Shown piece by piece: positions 27,177-36,353 of a stretch of DNA of 47,441 nt. Location of the stretch: assembly GCF_025210165.1 (NCBI RefSeq), contig NZ_JAOASI010000021.1, positions 1 through 47,441 on the forward strand, in the 5' to 3' direction. The notes under the pieces were generated by a model. That model saw only the letters and a list, made by a program, of their open reading frames with translations. It had not been told where the DNA came from and did no database searches. The stretch is from Tepidibacter sp. (lineage in GTDB: Bacteria; Bacillota; Clostridia; Peptostreptococcales; Peptostreptococcaceae). Both the position numbers and the translations under genes were made by a program. Positions within the stretch are counted from its first letter, which is position 1. Every line of letters starts with the position of its first letter.

Positions 27177-28299
27177 TCAAAGCATTGGCACTTGTAGGTT
27201 TTTATATAATTCTTATTTAGCAAATAATAAAGAAATTTATGAAAAATACAAAAGTGGTGAGATTGATAAAAAAGAAGCTTTTATGAGTGCAAATAACTTT
27301 GACAAATATATAAACAATGAAGTTAAAGTTTTAGAAGAATATAAATGGATTAATGAATGCGGTTCTAAAGCACGTAAGAAAGCTATATGTAATGCTGAAA
27401 CTGCATATAAAAGGTTCTTTAAAGGAGAATCCAAATTTCCAAGATTTAAGAAAAAAAACAAATCTGATGTTAAATTATATTTTCCTAAAAACAATAAAAC
27501 AGATTGGAAAATAGAAAGACATAGAATTAATATCCCAACCTTAAAATGGATTAGATTAAAAGAAAAAGGATATATTCCTACTAATTCAAAAGTTGTTAAT
27601 GGCACAGTATCTAAAAAAGCTGATAGATATTTTGTATCAGTAATAATTGAAGAAGATTATAAGGTTGAAGATACACCTTATACAAAAGGAATTGGGATAG
27701 ATATTGGAATTAAAGAGTTTGCAGTTATCTCTAATGGTATTCATAAAAAGAATATTAATAAAACTGCTAAGGTCAAGAAAATAGAAAAGAAGTTAAAAAG
27801 AGAGCAAAGAAAACTTTCAAGGAAATATGAAAGTTTGAAATTAAGAAATCAAAAAGAGAAAGGAGAAGCTACTAGGCAAAATATCCAAAAACAAATAGTT
27901 AAAGTACAGAAAGTTCATCAAAGGCTATCTAACATCAGAACTGATTATATAAATAAGGCAATTAATGAAATAGTTAGGCAAAAACCAAGTCATATAACTA
28001 TTGAAGATTTAAATGTTAGAGGGATGATGAAAAATAAGCATTTATCTAAATCAATAGCTGGGCAAAAATTCTATGAATTTAGAGTGAAACTTGAATACCA
28101 GTGTAAACTTAATAAAATTGAGTTAAGAGTTGTTGATAGGTTTTATCCATCATCAAAGACTTGTAGTGTTTGCGGAGCATATAAAAAAGATTTAAAACTT
28201 AAAGATAGAGTTTATAAATGTGAATGCGGACTTGAAATTGATAGAGATTTAAATGCTAGTATTAATTTAGAAAATGCAAAAATATACGAAATTGCATAA
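27118..28299 (+). CDS. tnpB: TnpB RNA-guided nuclease of IS607 element
   Basis: Protein of 393 residues, normal length for TnpB. An N-terminal OrfB helix-turn-helix/WED region (YKTEIYPTQKQKKKINQSIG) is followed by a RuvC nuclease with D195 in GIGIDIGIKEF, E296 in HITIEDLNVRG and D375/D377 in EIDRDLNASINL. A zinc finger carries C349, C352, C368 and C370. All catalytic and zinc residues are present, so it is probably active. The TTG start at 27118 follows GGGAGGATAGAG. TnpB uses an omega/reRNA from the element's 3' end to cut donor sites, which helps the element persist. It is related to Cas12 ancestors. Confidence 0.92.
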   Translation: MLRAYKTEIYPTQKQKKKINQSIGTCRFLYNSYLANNKEIYEKYKSGEIDKKEAFMSANNFDKYINNEVKVLEEYKWINECGSKARKKAICNAETAYKRFFKGESKFPRFKKKNKSDVKLYFPKNNKTDWKIERHRINIPTLKWIRLKEKGYIPTNSKVVNGTVSKKADRYFVSVIIEEDYKVEDTPYTKGIGIDIGIKEFAVISNGIHKKNINKTAKVKKIEKKLKREQRKLSRKYESLKLRNQKEKGEATRQNIQKQIVKVQKVHQRLSNIRTDYINKAINEIVRQKPSHITIEDLNVRGMMKNKHLSKSIAGQKFYEFRVKLEYQCKLNKIELRVVDRFYPSSKTCSVCGAYKKDLKLKDRVYKCECGLEIDRDLNASINLENAKIYEIA

Positions 28300-28405
28300 A
28301 CAAGCAATCGTATATATGTACCCAAGGCTATTTGGGGAATTAACGACTGTGGAAAAGTAGAGAACCAAAAGCTCTGCTTTTGAGTGAATCACTTTGTGTG
28401 TTCAC
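28282..28405 (+). ncRNA. Candidate omega/reRNA scaffold of TnpB
   Basis: A series of hairpins begins inside the tnpB 3' end and goes beyond the stop: 28282-28295 with 28304-28315 (ATATACGA...TTGC, 2-nt bulge); CCCAA/TTGGG at 28321-28336; CAAAAGC/GCTTTTG at 28366-28382; GTGAA/TTCAC with inner CAC/GTG at 28384-28405. Position and structure match reRNAs, whose guide is the DNA just outside the right end. Where the scaffold ends and the guide begins cannot be fixed here. Confidence 0.6.
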
Positions 28406-28523
28406 CCAGTGCTATACAAACTGTATTAGATTTTAAGCTTAGCTTAGTCAAAACAGAGTACGTTGAAACAGTAATAATCTCGATATGGGTATATTTGTCC
28501 ATGTTTTGAGTAGCAGGAGACCT

Positions 28524-30515
28524 ATGTTTAAAAGTATTAGATTTAAATTAATAGCATATTTTTCAGCAATAATTATCTTAATTAGTGGTGGTCTTGGAAT
28601 AATAGCATCTATATCATCCTTAGAAGCACTACAAAAAACAGTGGATGAAGAATTAATTGAAATATCTAGAGCATATAGTAAGTATATAGAATCGGAATTA
28701 ATTAAGGTTGAAACAATTATGGATAATATTGCAAATAGGAATGCAATTGAATCTTGGGATTGGATTCAACAGAAAAAAGCTATGCAATATGAGGTTGAAA
28801 GAAATGATATATTTGCAGATATGTTTATTGTTGATAAAAATGGTAATGCACATTTTACTAACGAAAAAGAAGCTGATGTAAGTGAAAGAAAATATTTTAA
28901 AGAAGCGATGCAAGGCAAACCATATTTTAGTGATTTAATATTCAGCGATGTGACTGGAGAACTTGAATTTTTTGTTTCAGCACCAATAAAAGGAAATGGT
29001 ATAGAAGGTGTTGTAGTTGGATTTGTTAAAGCTGAGTATCTTAGTAATGCAATCAAGAACATTAAATTAAAATCTACTGGTGGTGCTTTTATAGTTAATG
29101 ATAAAGGAACTACCATTGCCTATAAAGATATAGAAGCAGTTAAAAGACAAGACAATATTATTCAAATTGCTAAAGAAGACAAGGGATTAACAGAGTTAGC
29201 AGGAGTAATTGAAAGAATGATATCAGGCGAATCAGCTACAGAAGAATACACGTATAAAGGTGAAACATATTATTGTGGATATCATCCTATTGGAAATACA
29301 GGGTGGAGTATAGCAGTGAGGGCTCCAGAGAAGGAATTATTAACAGATGTACTTAACCTTAGAAAGAATTTAATATTTATTATTATTGTTGCAATTATTA
29401 TTGCAATTATTATTACTTATTATATAGGTAGTATGTTTGTAAAACCGATTAGTTTAGCGATTCAACATGCTATAACGCTATCTAAATTAGATTTAACAAC
29501 TAAAGTGCCTGATAAATTCATGAAATCAAAAGATGAAATTGGTGATTTAGGAAGGGCTTTTCATACAATTTCAGAAAATACGAAAGATATCATTATAGAA
29601 ATACAGGAATCTTCTACAAACTTATTACATTCATCTATACAGCTTTCTAATAGAATTAATGAAAATGGAGTAACTGCCCAAGAGGTAGCAAATGCTGTAG
29701 AAGGCATAGCTATTGGAGCTACATCACAGGCTCAAGAAGCTGAGAGTGCAGTAAGAGAACTTTCACGATTAGGAGAGTTAATTACTAAGTCTCAGAGCAC
29801 AGCTACAGAGGTTAATAATAGCACTCAAGATGTAAAGAAAGTTACCCTAAATGGTAAAGATACATTAGAAAAACTTAAAAAGGAATTTGGAATAAATATA
29901 GATATTGCAGCACAAGTAAAAAATAATACACAGGAATTAGAAGAACAATCAAAATCCATTGTAGATATTCTAAATATAATTTCAAATATTGCTAGTCAAA
30001 CAAACTTACTAGCATTAAATGCATCTATTGAAGCAGCAAGAGCAGGAGAATCTGGAAAAGGATTTGCTGTTGTAGCAGAAGAGATAAGGAAATTGGCAGA
30101 AGAAACGGAAAATGCAACAGGCGATATATCAAATATTCTTGGAACAATGACAAATAAAATAAAAGTTGCAAATGAAAATGTAGATAAAGCTGGTAAAATT
30201 GTAGGAAATGTAAATATTTATTTAGAGGAAACAGTAGAATCCTATGATATTATAGATAATTCAATGAAAGGTTTAATGGAACAATTTAAAGATCTTGTTC
30301 ATGCATTAGAAAAAATTGATAAAAATAAGATTAAAACATTTACAGCTATTGAAAGCATATCATCAATTTCAGAGGAATCTGCTGCATCAACACAGGAAGT
30401 AAATGCATCTGTTGAAGAACAAACTGCATCTATGGAAGAAATGGCAACAGCTAGTGAAGAATTAGCTGGAATTGCTAATAAAATGAAAGATATTATTGGG
30501 AAGTTTAAAATATAG
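28524..30515 (+). CDS. Methyl-accepting chemotaxis protein with dCache sensor
   Basis: Chemoreceptor of about 663 residues from ATG 28524, which has CAGGAG 5 nt upstream; an earlier ATG at 28485 lacks one. Membrane helix 1 is at about 9-30. An outer dCache domain follows with [20 protein letters not shown] and [20 protein letters not shown], as in amino-acid-sensing receptors. Helix 2 (residues 285-305) is [21 protein letters not shown]. Then HAMP and the signalling domain with [20 protein letters not shown]. It lies directly behind the IS607 element, which may have separated it from its native promoter. The ligand is unknown. Confidence 0.93.
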   Translation: MFKSIRFKLIAYFSAIIILISGGLGIIASISSLEALQKTVDEELIEISRAYSKYIESELIKVETIMDNIANRNAIESWDWIQQKKAMQYEVERNDIFADMFIVDKNGNAHFTNEKEADVSERKYFKEAMQGKPYFSDLIFSDVTGELEFFVSAPIKGNGIEGVVVGFVKAEYLSNAIKNIKLKSTGGAFIVNDKGTTIAYKDIEAVKRQDNIIQIAKEDKGLTELAGVIERMISGESATEEYTYKGETYYCGYHPIGNTGWSIAVRAPEKELLTDVLNLRKNLIFIIIVAIIIAIIITYYIGSMFVKPISLAIQHAITLSKLDLTTKVPDKFMKSKDEIGDLGRAFHTISENTKDIIIEIQESSTNLLHSSIQLSNRINENGVTAQEVANAVEGIAIGATSQAQEAESAVRELSRLGELITKSQSTATEVNNSTQDVKKVTLNGKDTLEKLKKEFGINIDIAAQVKNNTQELEEQSKSIVDILNIISNIASQTNLLALNASIEAARAGESGKGFAVVAEEIRKLAEETENATGDISNILGTMTNKIKVANENVDKAGKIVGNVNIYLEETVESYDIIDNSMKGLMEQFKDLVHALEKIDKNKIKTFTAIESISSISEESAASTQEVNASVEEQTASMEEMATASEELAGIANKMKDIIGKFKI

Positions 30516-30520
30516 ATTAA

Positions 30521-30565
30521 AAAATCCAGTATACTAATTTTTTTTAGTTAGTTATACTGGATTTT
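30521..30565 (+). terminator. Terminator after second MCP
   Basis: Stem AAAATCCAGTATA (30521-30533) with TATACTGGATTTT (30553-30565), followed by CTATTTTT. Similar in sequence to the terminator after the first MCP. Confidence 0.85.
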
Positions 30566-30677
30566 CTATTTTTAAAAAAAATAACATATTAGTGACAAAT
30601 ATAGTCATTTATTGTAGAATTAAAATAAACATTCCGAATAAAATTGAAAATTCAAAATATATAAGAGGAGGATTATT

Positions 30678-31775
30678 GTGAAAAAAATAATTAGTATATT
30701 GATTATTTTATTAATGTGTATTGGAGCTGTTGGATGTAGCAAAGAAGAGTCTAGCAAGACAGAAGAACAAATAAACAAAACAATATCTATAACAGGAAAA
30801 TTTTTACCAGACTATATACCTGTTGGAGCAGGTCTTGTGTTAGATAAGCCATTTGAGTATGATGGTAAGGAGTTTATGGAAATAAATTTTGATGATGATA
30901 AGATTACCAACCTATTACCAAGAAAGTATTTTACATACTATGCTGAATCAGGGACTTTTTTGGATGAAGAATATAATGGTAAGATTCCTGTTGAAATATC
31001 ATTCGAATTTGACAATTTAAAGTATGATAGTGAATTAAATAGACTTGTTTGTAATGATTATAAAGTAATTTCAGTTGATAAAAAACAAGATCCAACAGAT
31101 CAAACAGACAATGAATATCCTCTAAAATACCATGAAGCTGTGTTTAATATGTATTGTAAACAAGGAAATGATGGATTTGTACCGAGTGATGTAAAAGATA
31201 CATATTTTTATAAAAATACTAATGACCCTGTTGTAGGAGATAAGTATAAAAAAGCAGTAGACTATATATTATCAAGTGGATATTTTATCAATATGGGAGA
31301 AGGAGATTATTATATAGAAAAGGAGAAAAAGGTATATAGTGATGGTGAAATAACAACCCCTATTGACTATACATTATATGTTGCTGATTTTGTTAAGAAG
31401 TATCCTCCAGTTGATGTGAAGACAGAAAAAGATGGGGGATATTATGAATATTTCACAAAGCTTTTATACTATGATGGATTAACTGTAATGGTGAGCCACG
31501 ATGATAAGGACTATATAAAGGGCTTTATTGCTGGAATAGAAATTAAAAATGGAGTTTATAGTATAGATGATCTTAAAGTAGGAATGAGTTTATCAGATGC
31601 TAATGAGTATTGTAAAAATAATTATAAGCAATTTTACAATCATCATGATGATGTATATGTACAAGACAAATTTGTATTACCAAATGGGCTAGCATTAAAA
31701 TTAAACGATAGCAATAATGGATCAATTGATTCAGATAAAATAGAAGTAATAGATGTTTATCAAGTTGAAGATTAA
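30678..31775 (+). CDS. Lipoprotein of unknown function, 365 residues
   Basis: A GTG start at 30678 follows AGAGGAGGATTATT. The signal peptide ISILIILLMCIGAVGC ends at the lipidated cysteine 20, so the protein is anchored to the outer face of the membrane. The rest is acidic, with tyrosine-rich repeats such as GMSLSDANEYCKNNYKQFY. I see no enzyme motif or named domain. The next gene also encodes a lipoprotein and begins 28 nt later, so the two probably share a transcript and act together at the surface. Confidence 0.78.
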   Translation: MKKIISILIILLMCIGAVGCSKEESSKTEEQINKTISITGKFLPDYIPVGAGLVLDKPFEYDGKEFMEINFDDDKITNLLPRKYFTYYAESGTFLDEEYNGKIPVEISFEFDNLKYDSELNRLVCNDYKVISVDKKQDPTDQTDNEYPLKYHEAVFNMYCKQGNDGFVPSDVKDTYFYKNTNDPVVGDKYKKAVDYILSSGYFINMGEGDYYIEKEKKVYSDGEITTPIDYTLYVADFVKKYPPVDVKTEKDGGYYEYFTKLLYYDGLTVMVSHDDKDYIKGFIAGIEIKNGVYSIDDLKVGMSLSDANEYCKNNYKQFYNHHDDVYVQDKFVLPNGLALKLNDSNNGSIDSDKIEVIDVYQVED

Positions 31776-31803
31776 TATTATTAAGTATAAGGAGAGAAAA
31801 ATC

Positions 31804-33414
31804 ATGAAAAAACTATGTTGCTTTATGACTATGATTATTATGTTATTCACGCTCGCAGGCTGTGGGGATAAAAAAACTACTCAACAAGAAACCGATAAAA
31901 GTTTAAAACAAGAAACGAAAGAACAAGAAACGAAAAAACAAGAAAAAGAAGAAGTAGTATCGGTAAAGGATAAAGATGCAGTTTATGATTTTATATCTAC
32001 TAAGTATAATGGAAAGTATACTAGAGAAGATTTTGATAAATGGAAATCTTTCTATATGGATATTAATAATAATAAAAATGAGGAAGTAGCTTTTAGTACT
32101 ACATATGGAGATGGAAATCTTGAAAAAATTATTTTTATCACAGGAGATAATGGTAAATATGAGGTTATTCCAAGTGATATAGCTCTTGCTAAATATGAAA
32201 ATACTCTTGCTTATGATGATGGATTTATTTCTGTTACTCAAAAAGGTGGTGGCTCTGGAGCCTTTATGAGGATTATGAATGTCTATGTGTTTGATGGAAA
32301 AGAGATAAACAAAATGAATTTAGAACTTATAATGGAAAATATAGCAAGTCTTCCACCAGGTTCTGATTGGAGGAATCAATATGGTGATATTATTGAGGGC
32401 GATTTAAATAATTTTGTTTTTGTAACAAGTGAAGAAGATTCTGAAACAGGGGTTAGAACTCCTATACAAAAAATAAGATATATATTTGATAAAGATAATA
32501 TGAATTACAAAAAAGAATTATTACAATTAAAGAATAAGGTTAAAGAAGTAGTCAAAGAAGAGGTAAATGATTATAAAAAAGGATATACATATGATATAGA
32601 AAACAATGCACTTTTTATAACATATAAAAATACAGGTAAAAAAGTAAAAATATCAGATAAGTACCAAGTAGAATATGCAGAAAAATCTTTTGATGAAAGT
32701 AAAGTTTATTTTACAACAACTGAAAAAAGCAATCCTTCAACTTATTATATTAATTTAAAGGATGGCAAGGTTGTTTATGTAAACAAAGGAGCATTTTTTG
32801 GTGATGTTGGAGAATATCCTTATACAAACTATGTAATATTAAGTACAGAAAAAAATGGAACTACAACTAGATATGTAGTGGATAGACATGGAAAATTTGC
32901 ATGTGACCTTGGTGTTAGAATAGATGAGGACATAGTTGCTCAAATAGCAAGTGCTATAGAGTTACAATTCTCTGATGCAGTAGGATACTCTAAGCTTGAA
33001 GGCTTTGATAATGAAACGATAAATAGTGGCAATAAAGATTTGAAAATTATCTATAGCGATTATAGATTGGTAGTTATTCCTATGCACCAAACTATTAATC
33101 AAAATAAACTAGCTAGAAGAACAGTAAGCTTTGGAGATAATCCGGATAATGTTAAAATGACATTTTCTATATTTGGAGAGTTAGAAAATATAAAAATAAC
33201 ATATTTTGATAGTATGGATGCAAGCGGAGAAGTAGAGAATATAGGAACATTAAAAAATTCTTATGTGGATATTTATGCTCCTATGCTAAATGATATGTCT
33301 CATATTAAAGTTACGGGTAAATTCCATGATGGAGAAGGGTATTATAAGGATGTACAATTTACTCTTGATGATATGAGAGACAAAGGTGAATATAAAATTA
33401 TTAACTTTGAATAA
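31804..33414 (+). CDS. Lipoprotein of unknown function, about 536 residues
   Basis: The ATG at 31804 has AAGGAGAG upstream. A TTT-led extension from 31753 would run into the previous gene and is rejected. The signal peptide CCFMTMIIMLFTLAGC leads to lipidation, followed by a charged Gln/Lys/Glu linker (repeats of KQETK) and a large acidic domain. Segments such as KWKSFYMDINNNKNEEVAFS and YTYDIENNALFITYKNTGKK hint at beta-propeller-like repeats, not proven. Second gene of the lipoprotein pair. No function can be assigned. Confidence 0.78.
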   Translation: MKKLCCFMTMIIMLFTLAGCGDKKTTQQETDKSLKQETKEQETKKQEKEEVVSVKDKDAVYDFISTKYNGKYTREDFDKWKSFYMDINNNKNEEVAFSTTYGDGNLEKIIFITGDNGKYEVIPSDIALAKYENTLAYDDGFISVTQKGGGSGAFMRIMNVYVFDGKEINKMNLELIMENIASLPPGSDWRNQYGDIIEGDLNNFVFVTSEEDSETGVRTPIQKIRYIFDKDNMNYKKELLQLKNKVKEVVKEEVNDYKKGYTYDIENNALFITYKNTGKKVKISDKYQVEYAEKSFDESKVYFTTTEKSNPSTYYINLKDGKVVYVNKGAFFGDVGEYPYTNYVILSTEKNGTTTRYVVDRHGKFACDLGVRIDEDIVAQIASAIELQFSDAVGYSKLEGFDNETINSGNKDLKIIYSDYRLVVIPMHQTINQNKLARRTVSFGDNPDNVKMTFSIFGELENIKITYFDSMDASGEVENIGTLKNSYVDIYAPMLNDMSHIKVTGKFHDGEGYYKDVQFTLDDMRDKGEYKIINFE

Positions 33415-33498
33415 GAGTATGGTGTAATTCAAAAAAACACCTTCTGTATATAAGGAATATACAAAATAGTGAAATTATGAAGTTGAATAAGAAATTAG

Positions 33499-33549
33499 AT
33501 TAAAACAAGCATATAATCTGATTAAAGTAGATTATATGCTTGTTTTAAT
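33499..33549 (+). terminator. Perfect 21-bp inverted repeat, likely terminator
   Basis: Left arm 33499-33519 and right arm 33529-33549 are perfect reverse complements (ATTAAAACAAGCATATAATC plus T), with a 9-nt loop. It lies 85 nt after the lipoprotein pair and probably ends that transcript. Confidence 0.7.
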
Positions 33550-33719
33550 ATATAGAAATAAATCATCTGAAATCTTCAAATTTAAAGGGGTTAAGGATAT
33601 AAAAAAATAATATTATGTATAAAATTAATGTTATAAGTCTCAAGTAAATAAAACCTATAAAAATGATAATTTAGACAATTCTGACAATGCTAAAAATATA
33701 AAAAAATGATTAAAATTTC

Positions 33720-33748
33720 TTGTAATGAAGTATAAACTGTGTTAATAT
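33720..33748 (+). promoter_or_regulatory. sstT promoter
   Basis: -35 TTGTAA (33720-33725), 17-bp spacer, -10 TAATAT (33743-33748). It predicts a transcript start near 33755 and a leader of about 135 nt before sstT. Confidence 0.65.
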
Positions 33749-33757
33749 GTCAATGTA

Positions 33758-33844
33758 GTCAGAATTTTAGAAGTATTCAATGAAAAAAAGGAAAACGTTT
33801 ACTGGAATTATAAAATCTTCTATTTAACTTGAATACATTCTGAT
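33758..33844 (+). promoter_or_regulatory. Structured 5' leader of sstT with candidate cre site
   Basis: Two stem segments pair: 33773-33780 with 33829-33836 (GTATTCAA/TTGAATAC) and 33758-33765 with 33837-33844 (7 of 8 pairs). They enclose about 48 nt. In the loop, 33790-33803 reads GGAAAACGTTTACT, which matches the CcpA operator consensus TGWAARCGYTWNCW except for the first base. Position downstream of the start suggests carbon-catabolite roadblock. The stem may also act as a leader regulator. Confidence 0.5.
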
Positions 33845-33889
33845 TCATGACAAAAAACATATTTTATAAAGTCATGGGAGGAAATTGTA

Positions 33890-35125
33890 ATGACAAACTT
33901 ATTAAAACAATGGAATAAGTTAAGCTTAGTTAAAAGAATCATTATAGGCTTAGCTGTCGGAATTATTTTAGCTATGGTAGCTCCAGAAGCGGCACAACCA
34001 ATCAGTATTTTTGGTTCATTATTCGTAGGTGGATTAAAATCGGTTGCACCTGTACTAGTATTTTTCTTAGTAATGGCTGCTATATCTCAACATAAGAGCG
34101 GTCAAAAGACAAATATGAAATCAATCATAGTTCTTTATTTACTTGGAACATTTTTAGCAGGACTAGTTGCTGTTATAGCAAGCTTTATGTTCCCGGTAAC
34201 ATTAACACTTGGAGCAGGTGTTGAGAATGTAACTCCTCCAGGAGGAGTTTCAGAGGTATTAAAGGCATTACTTATGAATATAGTTTCAAACCCTATAACT
34301 GCACTTTCTAATGCTAATTATATCGGTATTTTAGCTTGGGCATTACTTCTTGGACTTGCATTAAAGAATGCACCTGATACTACTAAAACAATGATTAGTA
34401 ATTTTGCAGATGCACTAGGTCAAGTAGTAAGATGGGTAATAAGCTTTGCACCACTTGGTATTATGGGTCTAGTATTTGATACAATAGCTACAAATGGTAT
34501 TGAATCTTTACTTAACTATGGACAGTTACTAGCTGTATTAGTTGGATGTATGTTCTTTATGGCATTTGTTGTGAATCCGCTTATAACATTTATCGCTATT
34601 CGCCAAAATCCATATCCACTTGTATTAAAGTGCTTAAAGGATAGTGGTGTTACAGCATTCTTTACACGTAGTTCAGCTGCAAATATACCAGTAAACATGT
34701 CACTATGTGAAGAATTAGGATTAGATAAGGATACTTATTCAGTATCAATTCCACTTGGTGCTACTATAAATATGGCGGGTGCAGCAATTACAATATCAGT
34801 ATTAACACTTGCTGCAGTTAATACTTTAGGTAATCCGGTAGATATGGGGACAGCATTAATTTTAAGTATACTTTCAGCTGTAAGTGCTTGTGGAGCATCT
34901 GGAGTAGCTGGAGGTTCATTATTACTAATTCCTCTTGCTTGTAGTTTATTTGGTATTCCAAATGACGTAGCAATGCAAGTAGTTGGAGTAGGTTTTGTTG
35001 TAGGAGTTATTCAAGATTCTTGTGAGACTGCACTTAACTCTTCAACAGATGCACTTTTCACTGCTGTTGCTGAATTTGCAGAGTGGAGAAAAGAAGGAAA
35101 AGCAATCGTTATACGTAAAAAATAA
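33890..35125 (+). CDS. sstT: Serine/threonine:Na+ symporter
   Basis: DAACS-family sodium symporter of 411 residues that imports serine and threonine. Eight or so membrane helices are spread along the chain. The re-entrant serine-rich loop [20 protein letters not shown] near residue 262 and [16 protein letters not shown] near 288 are diagnostic for SstT as opposed to glutamate carriers. [18 protein letters not shown] near the C-terminus carries the substrate/sodium motif. ATG with GGGAGGAAA upstream. Transcribed alone behind a structured leader. Serine is a major fermentable amino acid for such anaerobes. Confidence 0.95.
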   Translation: MTNLLKQWNKLSLVKRIIIGLAVGIILAMVAPEAAQPISIFGSLFVGGLKSVAPVLVFFLVMAAISQHKSGQKTNMKSIIVLYLLGTFLAGLVAVIASFMFPVTLTLGAGVENVTPPGGVSEVLKALLMNIVSNPITALSNANYIGILAWALLLGLALKNAPDTTKTMISNFADALGQVVRWVISFAPLGIMGLVFDTIATNGIESLLNYGQLLAVLVGCMFFMAFVVNPLITFIAIRQNPYPLVLKCLKDSGVTAFFTRSSAANIPVNMSLCEELGLDKDTYSVSIPLGATINMAGAAITISVLTLAAVNTLGNPVDMGTALILSILSAVSACGASGVAGGSLLLIPLACSLFGIPNDVAMQVVGVGFVVGVIQDSCETALNSSTDALFTAVAEFAEWRKEGKAIVIRKK

Positions 35126-35135
35126 TACGGTGTTT

Positions 35136-35200
35136 AGACACAAAAATAAACCCACTATTGTAGTTTATTAAACTACAATAGTGGGTTTATTTTTGTGTCT
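35136..35200. terminator. 31-bp perfect hairpin, bidirectional terminator
   Basis: The 31-nt arms 35136-35166 and 35170-35200 are perfect reverse complements with an ATT loop. It serves sstT on the plus strand and the minus-strand membrane gene, whose stop codon (35199-35201) overlaps the last stem bases. Unusually long for an intrinsic terminator. Confidence 0.9.
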
Positions 35201-35657
35201 ATCGTAAAGCTTGTGTTGCCATATATCCTAGAGTCAAATACATACCAATTGCAATTAATGTTACTACCAATGATAGAATATACTTCAAAATAACATTCAT
35301 CGAGGATCTAAAAATAATAGTATTAATGCTACATGCAATTATTGAAAAACATGCTCCTAATGCACCTCCTATAAAAATTAAAGGAAGAGACATATAGCAC
35401 CATATCTGGACATACCATTCTAGAGGTTCTGTCACATTAATCTCTTCACCATCTACTATTAAGTTAGGTAGTCCGACTAATTTGTTTTTAAATGTAGCAA
35501 TAACTTCACTTCCATCATCTTTTTTGACTGTCATTTTTCTTTTTTTACCTTTTGGAACAACTTCACCATTGATTAACAGACGAGGACCTCTTAGACCCCC
35601 TATTTTTACTTGTATGTTTTGTTCTTCAAAACCATTTATAGAGACTGAATATATCAT
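35199..35657 (-). CDS. Small membrane protein of unknown function
   Basis: Protein of 152 residues. The N-terminal half is a soluble beta-rich stretch (QVKIGGLRGPRLLINGEVVP, KKDDGSEVIATFKN, NLIVDGEEINV). The C-terminal half holds two membrane helices (about 87-112, PLIFIGGALGACFSIIACSI; and 124-147, YILSLVVTLIAIGMYLTLGY). AGGAGG stands before the ATG at 35657. I recall this pattern as an uncharacterised family seen in Firmicutes. No function is assigned. Confidence 0.75.
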   Translation of the reverse strand: MIYSVSINGFEEQNIQVKIGGLRGPRLLINGEVVPKGKKRKMTVKKDDGSEVIATFKNKLVGLPNLIVDGEEINVTEPLEWYVQIWCYMSLPLIFIGGALGACFSIIACSINTIIFRSSMNVILKYILSLVVTLIAIGMYLTLGYMATQALR

Positions 35658-35659
35658 TA

Positions 35660-36028
35660 TAAAACCTCCTAGTATTATTAAATTTATAAAGTGAAACTTA
35701 ATCCAGATGGAATTTTAAATACAACTGAAGTACTATACATTCCTCAAAATATGTATTTTGATACAAAATAATACAAATTTCATTGTATTCAATTATATTA
35801 ATGTTTTATATTTTTTTCAACTTATTACGCTTAATATGGTACGAAAGAGCTACTATTAATTTCAAAAAAATGGGACTTAAGAACAATACTTATAATGAAT
35901 TAAAAATAAAATCTTTACTGGAAAGTAGATGCAAAATTTCTGCAAATACAATCCTTATTTAGTTCAACTATAAATTATATGATATACTATCATCATATGT
36001 TAAGTTGTAAATAAAGAGGTGGATTAAT
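35660..36028. other. Intergenic region without supported gene
   Basis: 370 nt of AT-rich sequence. It must hold divergent promoters for the membrane gene and ywbE, but I can define none with confidence. A short open stretch around 35850-35960 has no ribosome site. Confidence 0.4.
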
Positions 36029-36223
36029 ATGACTGGAGAAAAAAGATCTAATATAAAACAAGGTATAAAAGTAAGAGTTGTTCAAAAGCAAGACCAACGT
36101 TCTGGAAAATTGACAGAAGGTGTAGTTCAAAGAATTCTTACAAAATCACCTACTCATCATCATGGGATTAAAGTTATGCTTGAAAGTGGTATTGTAGGTC
36201 GGGTCAAAGAAATACTAAATTAA
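36029..36223 (+). CDS. ywbE: YwbE family protein
   Basis: Protein of 64 residues matching the small YwbE family (DUF2196), known from Bacillus and many Firmicutes. Family pattern GIKVRVVQKQDQRSGKLTEG, then VQRILTKSPTHHHGIKVML and GRVKEIL is complete. Basic, cytosolic, perhaps a small SH3-like or KOW-like RNA-binding fold; the role is unknown. AAAGAGGTGG precedes the ATG. A hairpin terminator follows. Confidence 0.92.
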   Translation: MTGEKRSNIKQGIKVRVVQKQDQRSGKLTEGVVQRILTKSPTHHHGIKVMLESGIVGRVKEILN

Positions 36224-36242
36224 ATAAGTAAGAATAATAAAG

Positions 36243-36268
36243 AGCATTTAGCTGAAAAGCTAGGTGCT
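36243..36268 (+). terminator. Terminator after ywbE
   Basis: Stem AGCATTTAGCT (36243-36253) with AGCTAGGTGCT (36258-36268), GAAA tetraloop, then TATTTAGT. Two mismatched or G-T positions in the middle. Confidence 0.6.
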
Positions 36269-36353
36269 TATTTAGTATAGATAATATGGGGGATATATCA
36301 GATGGAGTTACAAACTTCACCGGAAGATAAGTTTCACTTGATAGGAGGTAAAA

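Larger units (their letters stand above)
26485..28410 (+). mobile_element. IS607-type element with tnpA, tnpB and 3' structured RNA
   Basis: The unit consists of a MerR-like/serine-recombinase transposase overlapping a TnpB nuclease gene, followed by hairpins near the right end. Exact ends cannot be set because IS607 elements have no terminal inverted repeats or target duplications. Both genes look intact, so the element may be active. It inserted just upstream of an MCP gene whose own ribosome site and start remain. Confidence 0.8.

Noticed and set aside
26400-28450. IStron (group I intron plus IS607/IS605) considered because of a TTAACGACTG stretch near 28338
   Set aside because: No group I intron core (P, Q, R, S elements in order) is visible at the left end, and no host ORF is interrupted; the MCP downstream has its own start.
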